DNA from: Xylocopa sonorina | Lineage: Eukaryota; Arthropoda; Insecta; Hymenoptera; Apidae | Direction: 5' to 3' | Assembly: GCF_050948175.1 (NCBI RefSeq) | Contig: NC_135194.1 | Coordinates: 16,896,533-16,960,532 of the forward strand | DNA: 64,000 bases | In this document: in pieces, positions 1 through 12,685 of the stretch | Layout of the letters: each line of letters begins with the position of its first letter | Numbering within the stretch: the stretch's first letter is position 1 | Notes under the pieces: generated by a model | Databases searched by the model: none | Told to the model about the DNA's origin: nothing | What the model saw: the letters and a program-made list of their open reading frames with translations, nothing else | Position numbers and translations under genes: made by a program

Positions 1-2721
1 CAAAGTAGTACGGTGTATCGTAAGTAAGTGTATCTTGAACAGCGATAGGGGATTGTCTAACCCCTGTAGAACCCTGCGACTGACTGTATTGCGATTGTTG
101 GTTTTGTTGGGATTGATGTCCAAATGGAACGTTTTGACTAGTCGTGCAACACACTTGCGGTGAAACCAGAACAAGAGACGATTGTGTCGATACTTGATGC
201 GGGGCTGTTTGCGCATTCGTTGGTAACTGGACAGTTACTTGCAAATTCTGTCCCGCGTAAACTTGAGATGCGTTCAATGAAGCAAGCTGTTGACCCATTT
301 GAACATACGAGATCGTATTCCCTGCGGAACTCTGCGACTGCACCTGACTCCCTTGACCAGATATTTGACTTACAATCTGGCCGCTTAAACTTATCGGACC
401 TGTGCTTACAGCTTGTCCTTTTGGCCGCTGCCTTGGTGCAACCGACGTACCTTCGACAGTAGTCACAGGAGACGGTTTCGGTGTTTTTACTAACGACGAT
501 CTTTTCACGTTCTCCGATTCCATAGGCGGACAAGGTAACGATTCCAACACTGGAGTCAGTACTTTCTAAAACAAAAGTTTAGAAACCCTCTCTCTTCTTT
601 TCTTTTTATTCTTCTTTTCTATTATTTATATTCGAACGATGCAACATATAATTGTAATTTTATGTCTTATTACGTACATGTAAATTCTGCACTGGGCACT
701 CTTTACTTTGAATTTGAAATGCAATCACAGAAACCTGGTAAATGTCGGGACGATTGTCAGGGTCCGGCTCAAGCATATAACGAATCAGACAATGAAGACT
801 TCTACTATATCTGAAACGTAAAATTTTGCGAAACACAAGCTTTGATACACCATCAAAAACGATCAACAATCAGTTAACGCATATACAAAGTAGATACCTC
901 GAGTGATCCGGTATCGTAAAGTTCCCCGATTGAATAGCAAGCGTGCTCTCTCCGAATGGTAACGAAAAGAAACAAAGTTTGTATAGCAAACATCCCAGTG
1001 CCTAAATAATTACCAAAATTACTAAATCTACTGCCCTATTCCGCGACTAAGTCTAATAAATTAAAGGCTATAAACTTATTGTATACCCATATGTCTGCTT
1101 TCGTCGTAATAGCTTTCCCACAATACATATCAACCATTTCAGGTGCTCTATAACTGAGAGTTGTATACTTTTTAATTTCTTCTTCAACAATCGCCGCTCC
1201 CTGCACACTCGGGTTTAGGACTTTTGCTGTCGCAGAACCAAAGTCGCACAACACGTAATGACCAGTATCAGAGTACAATATATTCTCAACCTGAAAAGTA
1301 CTCCAACTGAGCAAAGGAACGACGAAACCGACGAGAATCACACTGACAACGACGACGACGACGACGACGACAAACCTTTAGATCCCTATGTATTATTGGC
1401 GTTTGGCAATGATGCAACCGAGATACAGCTTCGCAAACATCGCAAAATATTTGAAGAACTTCAGATTCGCTGAAACCAGTCTGTAACCTGTAAGAGTTTT
1501 GTCAATTTTTCCAAATTTTCCTCTTAACGTATTCGAAATGAATTTATCGTAATTCTTAACCTGTTGTTCATCATTTGTAGAACTTGGGACTTGCAATAGG
1601 GCATTAAGAGTAAAAGTTCGTGTACTCCTCCACCTATATGAATGATGCTGCTATCTACGTATCCTATGATGTTTTTGTGACCGCTCAAGTTACTCTGAAA
1701 ATAATAATTACTCAAAATAAATAATTCGGTAGACGCAAGAGAATTTCGATACGTAGGAAAAACGAAGAAATAGAAAAAATAAACTCACTGCAATTTGTAT
1801 TTCTCTCTTACATACATTCAGGTCATGTTTATTATTAACGTACATGCGTTTAAGCGCGTAACGTCCACTAGAAGACTTAACCAAGAACACAATAGCGAAT
1901 CCTCCTACAAACGATAGAACGGTTTATCGATTGTCGATAGCTTGAAAATGAAATGAATGAAATAAAAAATTTTACATTTCACATATATATGTATGTACGT
2001 ATAGATAAGAGATAGCTCCAAGTATCTGAAAATTTATCGATTCTGTTTATCTACTTGTACTTCCTTTTTCTCTACATACCAACTCTCTCTATATTATTAT
2101 ATTAAGCGCATTGTATTCCATTATTTTTAAAGTCCCTGGGAGAAAATAATTTTTCCGCTATAAGATAACGCATGCAAACAAATATAAGACGTACGTGTAA
2201 TTTCTTCTTTTGGCTATACGCATATATATATTGTTAATAATATCGTAAACGATAGATTTTCACTGTATAAACACAAATGGACAAGTATAAACGATGACAT
2301 AATGGACGTTTGTACATTCGAATGTGTGAAACTGATTGATTATTATGTGAAATAAGAGGAAGAAGTAGGAAAAAGAGAAAAAAAAAAAAGATACATGTTT
2401 GCAGAAAAATGCATGTTACAGAATAGAGGGACTTGTTTATCTTTCAGATAAATCTGCAGAAAAATAGCAGATCCGAAGGAAACGATGTTGAAACGTACGA
2501 ATAAAATAGATGATGTAAAAGGACGAGGACCTTCAAGGTTGAAGGTATACGAACGTACCTTCGGCTAGAACTTCTTCGACAGTGACAGTGTGACGGCCTA
2601 TCACGAAAACCTTCCCTATGTAACTGTTAGGCTCCTTCGACGTGTTTTCGATTTTTGAAAACAGCTTCTTCATATTGGCACACGTCGTCGGCCCCCTCAA
2701 TACTGAACTGTGACTTGACAT
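1..2721 (-). CDS. AAK1: AAK1/Nak (Numb-associated) serine/threonine kinase, 3' end cut by window
   Basis: NAK-family kinase; in known relatives it phosphorylates the AP-2 mu subunit and regulates clathrin endocytosis and Numb. Minus-strand exons by splice sites and frame: 2721-2559, 1904-1789, 1694-1561, 1487-1376, 1290-1087, 1001-898, 810-678, 565-1 (runs off the left edge). The joined frame shows the glycine loop (LAEGGFAIVFLV), the ATP lysine (YALKRM), the HRDLK catalytic loop, DFGSA and the RAPEM motif, so the kinase domain is intact. The last exon is Q/S-rich, starting TPVLESLPCPP and containing APRQRPK, as in AAK1 after the kinase domain. About 510 residues are visible. The start may be the ATG at 2721 or the in-frame ATG at 2673 (MKKLF, the more family-like start). 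Intron 4 is only 85 bp and holds a GTC triplet run just after its donor. Family identity is clear; the C-terminus is outside the window. Confidence 0.93.
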
Positions 2722-3632
<911 letters not shown>

Positions 3633-4015
3633 TGTGGCGTTACCGACGTTACCGACGTTACCGACTTCCTCATATAAGCAGACACATTCACAGCCATCTA
3701 CTTCCGCTCCTCGGAGGGTACATTTTCATTAGGAAATTGTTTCAAAATTAATTCATGTCATCTATAAACAAGAGACTCTCGTTTGCGACGTCTTTCAAAT
3801 TTCTACGCTTTTCAAATTATTCACTTATTTCTACACCATAAAAGAGTACACATCACAATTTGCCTTTGCCAAATCTAGATTTGTATTTCTTAGTTTCTAA
3901 TTCAAATTACCTTAATTGTAAAGACTTGTTGTTGTTAAATAAACTTGTTACATAAAAGTCATCCTCAGCAAAAGTTAATTAGAAGAAAATATCGTGGACA
4001 AGACAAAAACCCACA
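3633..4015 (+). repeat. 5' LTR of the gypsy element
   Basis: 383 bp, TGTGG...CCACA. Near its left end are three direct copies of the 9-mer GTTACCGAC. An AATAAA-like signal (AAATAAAC) lies near 3940. Segments of this LTR recur, diverged and rearranged, in the subtelomere at 43857-44573 and 48273-49457. Confidence 0.95.
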
Positions 4016-4017
4016 AT

Positions 4018-4035
4018 TGGTGACCCCGACCGACG
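4018..4035 (+). other. Candidate primer binding site
   Basis: TGGTGACCCCGACCGACG begins two bases after the 5' LTR. The leading TGG pairs with the CCA end of a tRNA, as expected for minus-strand priming. I did not assign the tRNA. Confidence 0.7.
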
Positions 4036-4148
4036 TGATAATCGAAGCCAACGTGATCATCGCAGCAACACAGCCGATTTGATCAACGCACTCGATTTGA
4101 TAAACGTAACAGCTTTTGCATTCAATCTTAACTAACAAATATTTAAGG

Positions 4149-5138
4149 ATGGCCGTATCAAGATCGCCAGTTAGAAAAGACATAATAAGAGATGATTCTT
4201 CGCTGGAGGACGTCTTAAGAGAGGAGGATATTTCAAAAATCCAACAAACCGATCAGGAGGATGTTAGTATTAATTTAACATCTTTACGTAAATTACCACC
4301 GTTTTGGAAAGAAAATCCAAGTTTATGGTTTGCACAAGTTGAATTAGTATTTGATCTCGCTAGAATCAGTAGTGATGAAACCAAGTACAGATATGTCGTT
4401 ACTCAGCTCGATCAAAACATTTTACCTTACATTGCTGACGTACTGACCTCGCCACCGGCGCGTGGAAAGTACGAGGAAGTTAAGAAACGAATAATAAATA
4501 CCTTCGATGAATCACCTGAGTCGAAACTTCGTAGGGCTTTGCGAAGCCGTGGCATGGGCGATGAAAAACCATCGCATTTTCTACAACGACTAAGAAATTT
4601 AGCGGGAGGTCAGATAGGAGATGCAGTCCTTCGTTCTTTATGGATAGAACAGTTACCTGAAAACGTTAAGAGTATTTTGGCTATTAGTGAAACGACAGAC
4701 TTAGAAAAATTAGCATTGCTTGCAGATAAAATTTTAGAAATGTCTTCCGGGAATATTGCAGCCATTTTAACTAGAACAGAAGATTCATCGGAAAGAAACG
4801 AAATATCATTACTGAGGGATAGATTAGATCGTCTCACATCGATGATGGAGACATTTACTACAGAAAAGCGGCAAACGGAACAACAAATGCGGCAAATGGA
4901 ACAACAAATGCGGCAAACGGAACAACAAATGCGGCAAATGGAACAACAAATGCGGACATCTTGGAGACCACGATATCGTTCATCAACATCCCCCTTGCGG
5001 CAGCAATCAAGAGAGCGAAGCAATAGCTTATGTTTTTATCATCAGAAATTCGGCAATCAAGCTTATCGTTGTAATCAACCATGCTCTTGGACAGTATCAG
5101 CACCGAAGCGACCATCATCAGGCCAACAGGAAAACTAA
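4149..5138 (+). CDS. Gag-like protein of the gypsy element
   Basis: The frame is open from 4116; the start chosen at 4149 (MAVSRSPVRK) gives 329 residues. It has the arthropod gypsy Gag signature LPPFWKENPSLWFAQVE near residue 50, then a helical capsid-like region. Near residues 240-268 are four tandem 7-residue Q/M-rich repeats (TEQQMRQ type, 21-bp DNA units at about 4866-4953), likely coiled coil. A cysteine/histidine cluster (CFYHQKFGNQAYRCNQPC) near the end resembles the retrotransposon nucleocapsid knuckle. The stop at 5138 overlaps the pol frame, which is -1 relative to gag. Family known; particle assembly inferred. Confidence 0.88.
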   Translation: MAVSRSPVRKDIIRDDSSLEDVLREEDISKIQQTDQEDVSINLTSLRKLPPFWKENPSLWFAQVELVFDLARISSDETKYRYVVTQLDQNILPYIADVLTSPPARGKYEEVKKRIINTFDESPESKLRRALRSRGMGDEKPSHFLQRLRNLAGGQIGDAVLRSLWIEQLPENVKSILAISETTDLEKLALLADKILEMSSGNIAAILTRTEDSSERNEISLLRDRLDRLTSMMETFTTEKRQTEQQMRQMEQQMRQTEQQMRQMEQQMRTSWRPRYRSSTSPLRQQSRERSNSLCFYHQKFGNQAYRCNQPCSWTVSAPKRPSSGQQEN

Positions 5139-8100
5139 CGGCGCCTACCCGAATTGAGACGGCTTCGGAAGGTCGCATTGGAAATTGCCGCCTCTTAATA
5201 TCAGACAAACGTAGTGGAATAAGGTATTTAGTGGATACCGGAGCGGATATCTCCGTCTTGCCGCTGAGATCGGCAACAGGAGGATCAACTCCCACCGACT
5301 TTAAGATTTACGCAGCAAACGGTACTCCGATAGATACTTATGGTACGACCAAAGTAAGTTTAAACCTCGGATTACGACGTCAATTTTTTTGGGAATTTCT
5401 CATAGCTAATGTTAAACAGCCAATTTTAGGCGCAGATTTTCTTAAACACTACGGTCTTCTGGTGGACATTCGTAACAGAAGACTCATTGACGGACTTACG
5501 AACTTACATACCATAGGCGAGCTTAGGACAGATACGCAACCGACGCTCACAACAGTAGATTCCAATAACGCATATAAAAACATTATTAAAGAATTTATAG
5601 AAATAACTAGACCAATTTGCAAACAAGATAATCCTAAACACCAAATACAGCATCACATAATCACAAAAGGAACACCTTTTGCAGAGCGAGCACGGAGATT
5701 ACCTCCAGAAAAACTTAAGGCAGCTCAAGCCGAAATTAATTATTTATTAAATCAAGGAATTTGCCAACCGTCTAGTAGCCCTTGGGCAAGCCCATTACAT
5801 ATGGTATCAAAAAAGAATGGTGAGTGGAGACTTTGTGGGGACTATAGACGACTAAACAGTTTAACCGTACCTGACAGATACCCCATTCCACACATCCAAG
5901 ACTTCACAAACAGACTAGACGGGACGAACATTTTTACAACATTAGATCTAGAAAAAGCGTATCACCAAATACCTATGGCGCCAGAAGATCGCGCAAAAAC
6001 AGCTATAATTACACCATTTGGCCTCTTTGAATACAACGTTATGACTTTTGGTTTAAAAAATGCTGCTCAAACATTTCAACGCTTCATGGATACAGTACTC
6101 CGAGGATTAGATTTCGCATTTTGTTACGTGGATGATGTATTAATCGCTTCCGCCAATGAAGCGGAACATAAACATCATCTCAAACAAGTTTTCTCACGCT
6201 TAAAAACATATGGAATATCCATTAACCTATCAAAATGTAATTTCGGCATGTCATCCGTTCAGTACCTGGGTTACCAGATAGATAATAAGGGAGCCAGGCC
6301 TGTACCCGACAAAGTTAAGAATATTCAAGAATACACTAAGCCAAAAACCATACAAGATTTACGCCGATTTTTAGGCATTATTAATTTTTATAGACGTTTC
6401 ATTAAAAATGCAGCTCGAATACAATCACCGCTTTACAAGTTTTTAGAGGGAGCTAAAAAACGCGACAAGCGCATAATTCCCTGGACACCAGAGGCTGAAA
6501 TAGCATTTGAAAATTGTAAAAATTCATTGGCGGACGCAACGTTACTGGTACACCCGAAAGATAATGCACCACTTACATTAGTTACAGATGCATCTGATTC
6601 GGCAATTGGCGCAGTACTACAGCAGAAAAACACTACCGGAATGTGGGAACCACTCGGTTTCTTTTCAAAAAAATTTTCTCCTGCTGAGACTAAATACAGT
6701 ACGTACGACAAAGAACTAACTGCCATATACAAATCAATTAAACATTTTAAACACTACTTAGAAGGACGTACTTTTGTAATACAGACTGACCATAAACCTT
6801 TAATCTATGCTTTTTCTCAAAAATCCGACAAAGCCTCACCGAGACAATTAAGACACTTAGATTACATCGGACAATTTTCAACTACTATAATCCACATTCC
6901 GGGCAATGAAAATATGGTAGCTGATGCATTATCACGGCTGGACGTTATTAGCATGCCAGTTGCGGTAAGCATGAAAGACATTGCTGAACATCAAGATAAA
7001 GATTTAGAATTGCAACAAATATTAAATAATAACACATCATTACAATTAAAAAAGTTAAAGATAACCGAATCAGAAGCCGCCATTTATTGCGATATTTCGA
7101 ATAATCACATTAGGCCTTATATACCAGAAACGTTGCGCAGAGGAATTTTCGACATTATTCATGGTCCAGCTCATCCTAGTGGTCGTATCACAAAAAAGAT
7201 GATTAGTGATAAGTATGTTTGGCCAAATATGAATAAGGACATAACTCATTGGGCCAGATCTTGCATACAATGTCAAAAAAGTAAAATATCACGTCATACT
7301 ATAAATCTACCTCAACACATAGCCATTCCACAAGGTAGATTTGAACATGTTCATTTAGATTTAATTGGACCACTTCCAGAAATTAATAATTATAAATATT
7401 GTTTAACTATCATAGATAGATTTTCCCGGTGGCCTGAGGCCGTTCCATTGAAGGAAGCTTCTGCGGAAACGGTTGCCTCGAAGTTTTATGCCACCTGGGT
7501 ATCGAGATTTGGTGCTCCTATCACTATAACTACTGATAGAGGCGTACAATTTGAAGCACAACTTTTTCAAGCATTAACAAATTTACTTGGATGCAAAAGA
7601 ATTAGAACAACTGCATATCATCCTTCTTCAAACGGAATGGTTGAGAGGTGGCATAGATCTTTGAAGGCAGCCATTATGTGCCATGGAGAAAAGAATTGGG
7701 TTGCAGTTCTTCCCACTGTTTTGTTAGGCCTGCGATCCAGTTTTAAAGAAGATCTTGGGGCATCTGCTGCTGAGATGCTATATGGAACGACTCTCAGACT
7801 ACCTGGAGAACTATTTAATGACTCTCAACTAAATGATGATTTTAGAATTGATAAATTTCGTGAGGCCATGCGACTTATTCGGCCTAAACCATCTATGCAT
7901 CATATTAAAAAATCACATTTCTTCTCTAAAGATTTACATTCCTGCACACATGTATTCGTTCGCGTAGATGCAGTCAAAAAACCTCTGGAACAACCATATG
8001 AGGGACCATTTAAAGTCGTCGAACGAGTTTCAGATTACAATTTCATTATCGATTTCCGAGGAAATAATCAATGTATTTCTACAGAACGGCTTAAACCAGC

Positions 8101-8296
8101 GTTCATGGAAGTTGAAGAAAATTCTGTACCACTAAGAACTTATGAACGTAAATCGTCTACTTGTCCTTCCCGGCCAAGTGACTTGGAGGGGGGTAATGTG
8201 GCGTTACCGACGTTACCGACGTTACCGACTTCCTCATATAAGCAGACACATTCACAGCCATCTACTTCCGCTCCTCGGAGGGTACATTTTCATTAG
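5081..8296 (+). CDS. Pol polyprotein of the gypsy element (PR-RT-RH-IN)
   Basis: 1071 codons, open throughout. Domains in order: aspartic protease (LVDTGADISVLPL, about residue 50), reverse transcriptase with CYVDDVL (about residue 350), RNase H (LVTDASDSAIGAVLQ; TDHKPL), integrase zinc finger (H...H...CIQCQ) and the integrase core with its DD-E residues (LDLIGP, TTDRGVQF, MVERWHRS). Translation probably begins by -1 frameshifting from gag in the 5081-5138 overlap; the ATG at 5081 need not be used. The frame runs 100 bp into the 3' LTR, so the last 33 residues are LTR-encoded. No disabling mutation is seen. Confidence 0.95.
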   Translation: MLLDSISTEATIIRPTGKLTAPTRIETASEGRIGNCRLLISDKRSGIRYLVDTGADISVLPLRSATGGSTPTDFKIYAANGTPIDTYGTTKVSLNLGLRRQFFWEFLIANVKQPILGADFLKHYGLLVDIRNRRLIDGLTNLHTIGELRTDTQPTLTTVDSNNAYKNIIKEFIEITRPICKQDNPKHQIQHHIITKGTPFAERARRLPPEKLKAAQAEINYLLNQGICQPSSSPWASPLHMVSKKNGEWRLCGDYRRLNSLTVPDRYPIPHIQDFTNRLDGTNIFTTLDLEKAYHQIPMAPEDRAKTAIITPFGLFEYNVMTFGLKNAAQTFQRFMDTVLRGLDFAFCYVDDVLIASANEAEHKHHLKQVFSRLKTYGISINLSKCNFGMSSVQYLGYQIDNKGARPVPDKVKNIQEYTKPKTIQDLRRFLGIINFYRRFIKNAARIQSPLYKFLEGAKKRDKRIIPWTPEAEIAFENCKNSLADATLLVHPKDNAPLTLVTDASDSAIGAVLQQKNTTGMWEPLGFFSKKFSPAETKYSTYDKELTAIYKSIKHFKHYLEGRTFVIQTDHKPLIYAFSQKSDKASPRQLRHLDYIGQFSTTIIHIPGNENMVADALSRLDVISMPVAVSMKDIAEHQDKDLELQQILNNNTSLQLKKLKITESEAAIYCDISNNHIRPYIPETLRRGIFDIIHGPAHPSGRITKKMISDKYVWPNMNKDITHWARSCIQCQKSKISRHTINLPQHIAIPQGRFEHVHLDLIGPLPEINNYKYCLTIIDRFSRWPEAVPLKEASAETVASKFYATWVSRFGAPITITTDRGVQFEAQLFQALTNLLGCKRIRTTAYHPSSNGMVERWHRSLKAAIMCHGEKNWVAVLPTVLLGLRSSFKEDLGASAAEMLYGTTLRLPGELFNDSQLNDDFRIDKFREAMRLIRPKPSMHHIKKSHFFSKDLHSCTHVFVRVDAVKKPLEQPYEGPFKVVERVSDYNFIIDFRGNNQCISTERLKPAFMEVEENSVPLRTYERKSSTCPSRPSDLEGGNVALPTLPTLPTSSYKQTHSQPSTSAPRRVHFH
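8185..8196 (+). other. Polypurine tract
   Basis: A G-rich run (GGAGGGGGG, then TAA) directly before the 3' LTR, the usual plus-strand primer site. It lies inside the pol reading frame. Confidence 0.75.
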
Positions 8297-8579
8297 GAAA
8301 TTGTTTCAAAATTAATTCATGTCATCTATAAACAAGAGACTCTCGTTTGCGACGTCTTTCAAATTTCTACGCTTTTCAAATTATTCACTTATTTCTACAC
8401 CATAAAAGAGTACACATCACAATTTGCCTTTGCCAAATCTAGATTTGTATTTCTTAGTTTCTAATTCAAATTACCTTAATTGTAAAGACTTGTTGTTGTT
8501 AAATAAACTTGTTACATAAAAGTCATCCTCAGCAAAAGTTAATTAGAAGAAAATATCGTGGACAAGACAAAAACCCACA
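8197..8579 (+). repeat. 3' LTR of the gypsy element
   Basis: 383 bp, no difference found from the 5' LTR on reading. Its first 100 bp encode the Pol C-terminus. Followed by AAAA, the target duplication. Confidence 0.95.
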
Positions 8580-8584
8580 AAAAC

Positions 8585-8705
8585 TATAAGCGTGGCGCCA
8601 TCTCTGTGAAAAGTGCTGAAACTACTCGGGGGTTAGTTCCATTCCTCTCGATAACGGTGTGCGAGCAGTTTCAGCGCTTTTCACAGAGATGGTGCTACGC
8701 TTATA
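8585..8705. repeat. Hairpin/foldback element, GGCGCCATCTCT family
   Basis: Two 39-bp arms (8585-8623 and 8667-8705) are inverted copies with 3 mismatches, around a 43-bp spacer. The arm core is GTGGCGCCATCTCTGTG / CACAGAGATGGTGCTAC. The same family opens each unit of the subtelomeric satellite (43768 onward), so this is a dispersed member. It may be a small non-autonomous DNA element; no transposase is visible here. Confidence 0.85.
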
Positions 8706-9397
8706 TTATTTATTACTTATATTAATTAATATAATAAATACTTGTATTAATTAATATAGGATGAAATTATAACAACTAATGAAATAAGTTAAGGTATAAT
8801 CTTATATCTATGTTAATTTATTTTAAAATCAAAATGAATAATTACGTTACGGAACCTGGATTGCGCCATCGTGATACGCTGGTGGTTTTTCGAATGTTAT
8901 GCGATTTGCTGTGTTGTCTGGGGATAGAGTAGATCAAAACATCGTTTCTGACCCATGCATACATGCGAGACACCCGTTGATCGTCCAATAGAGAATAGGC
9001 TCTATCCAGCCTGGTAATGTCAATCTGAATTCTGGTAATAAATTTTCAAACGCGTCGCGACTGTCGTTGGCTCACTAAAAATTCACTCCATCGACTCTCC
9101 ATTATCGCGATAGAATCACCGCGCGGTTCCACCACGGTATACTTTCGAGCGTAAACAAAACAAACTTTATACAAATTTCTTCTTCATCATTTCTATAGCT
9201 TCGCGCATAAAAACTTTTCGAGTTTTACAAAATTATTCATCGGATTGTCTATCCATTGTGTATAGGAAGTGAAAACTTGCAGCAACTATATTATTATCGA
9301 ATGAAATTATTTTTCGTTCATCGTTTAATTTACATAAGAATGTAATATTTTTCAGCCTGCTGTGCACGTATAACATCGCAACGATTATTTATTTCTT
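8706..9397. other. AT-rich spacer upstream of SNAPC4
   Basis: No ORF of note. A polypyrimidine-AG acceptor-like site near 9354 (TTTTTCAG) just before the SNAPC4 start suggests an upstream non-coding exon. Confidence 0.45.
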
Positions 9398-12157
<2,760 letters not shown>

Positions 12158-12685
12158 TCGATTATTTATACATCTTCGAATCGCGTGTACAAATTGTTTT
12201 TTGCCTCGGAATATAAATTTCAAGATATCAAGATCTATATTTACACGTGCTGTAGAAAACTACGCTACCCTGCCTACTCCCGGCTACCTCCCGGCTCTCT
12301 AATAATCATTTGTACATAGAAATTAATTGAATCGAAGAAATGAATTGTGTAATCTTCTCTAGTAAATCATTCTCTCCTTTTATTTCCATATTCCTTTCTT
12401 TAATCTCTTTAATATTTAGATACTTGGTTACAAGTATCGCTTAATTCAAATGTATCGAAAAGAAATACTAACGAAATACCAAGTCCAAACGACTACGACA
12501 CGTTTAAATTAAAAACAAACTTGTACGCGTATATTATATTATACTATGTTATGTTATGTTATGTTATGTTATGTTATGTTATGTTATGTTATGTTATGTT
12601 ATGTTATATTATATTATATATAATATTCGATCAATTGCGGTAGAAATCGATCGATCGATCGATCGATCGATTGATCGATCGACGA
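12158..12685. other. Convergent intergenic region SNAPC4/LMF2
   Basis: 3' flanks of two convergent genes. Holds an (ATGTT)n pentanucleotide at 12545-12604 and a (GATC)n run at about 12646-12681. No gene seen. Confidence 0.6.
12545..12604 (+). repeat. (ATGTT)n microsatellite
   Basis: Twelve consecutive 5-bp ATGTT units in the spacer between SNAPC4 and LMF2, then AT-rich sequence. Confidence 0.92.

Larger units (their letters stand above)
3633..8579 (+). mobile_element. Full-length Ty3/gypsy LTR retrotransposon
   Basis: A 4947-bp element with two 383-bp LTRs (3633-4015 and 8197-8579) that read identical base for base. The LTRs start TGTGG and end CCACA. A 4-bp direct repeat AAAA flanks it (3629-3632 and 8580-8583). 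A candidate primer binding site follows the 5' LTR and a purine tract precedes the 3' LTR. Internal order is Gag, then protease, reverse transcriptase, RNase H and integrase, the Ty3/gypsy order. There is no envelope ORF. Both ORFs are open, and identical LTRs point to a very recent insertion. It sits between the kinase gene and SNAPC4 on the plus strand. Confidence 0.96.

Noticed and set aside
138..533. 131-codon minus frame at the left edge
   Set aside because: Out of frame with the kinase exon; the spliced AAK1 frame through 565-1 gives the family-like Q/S-rich tail.
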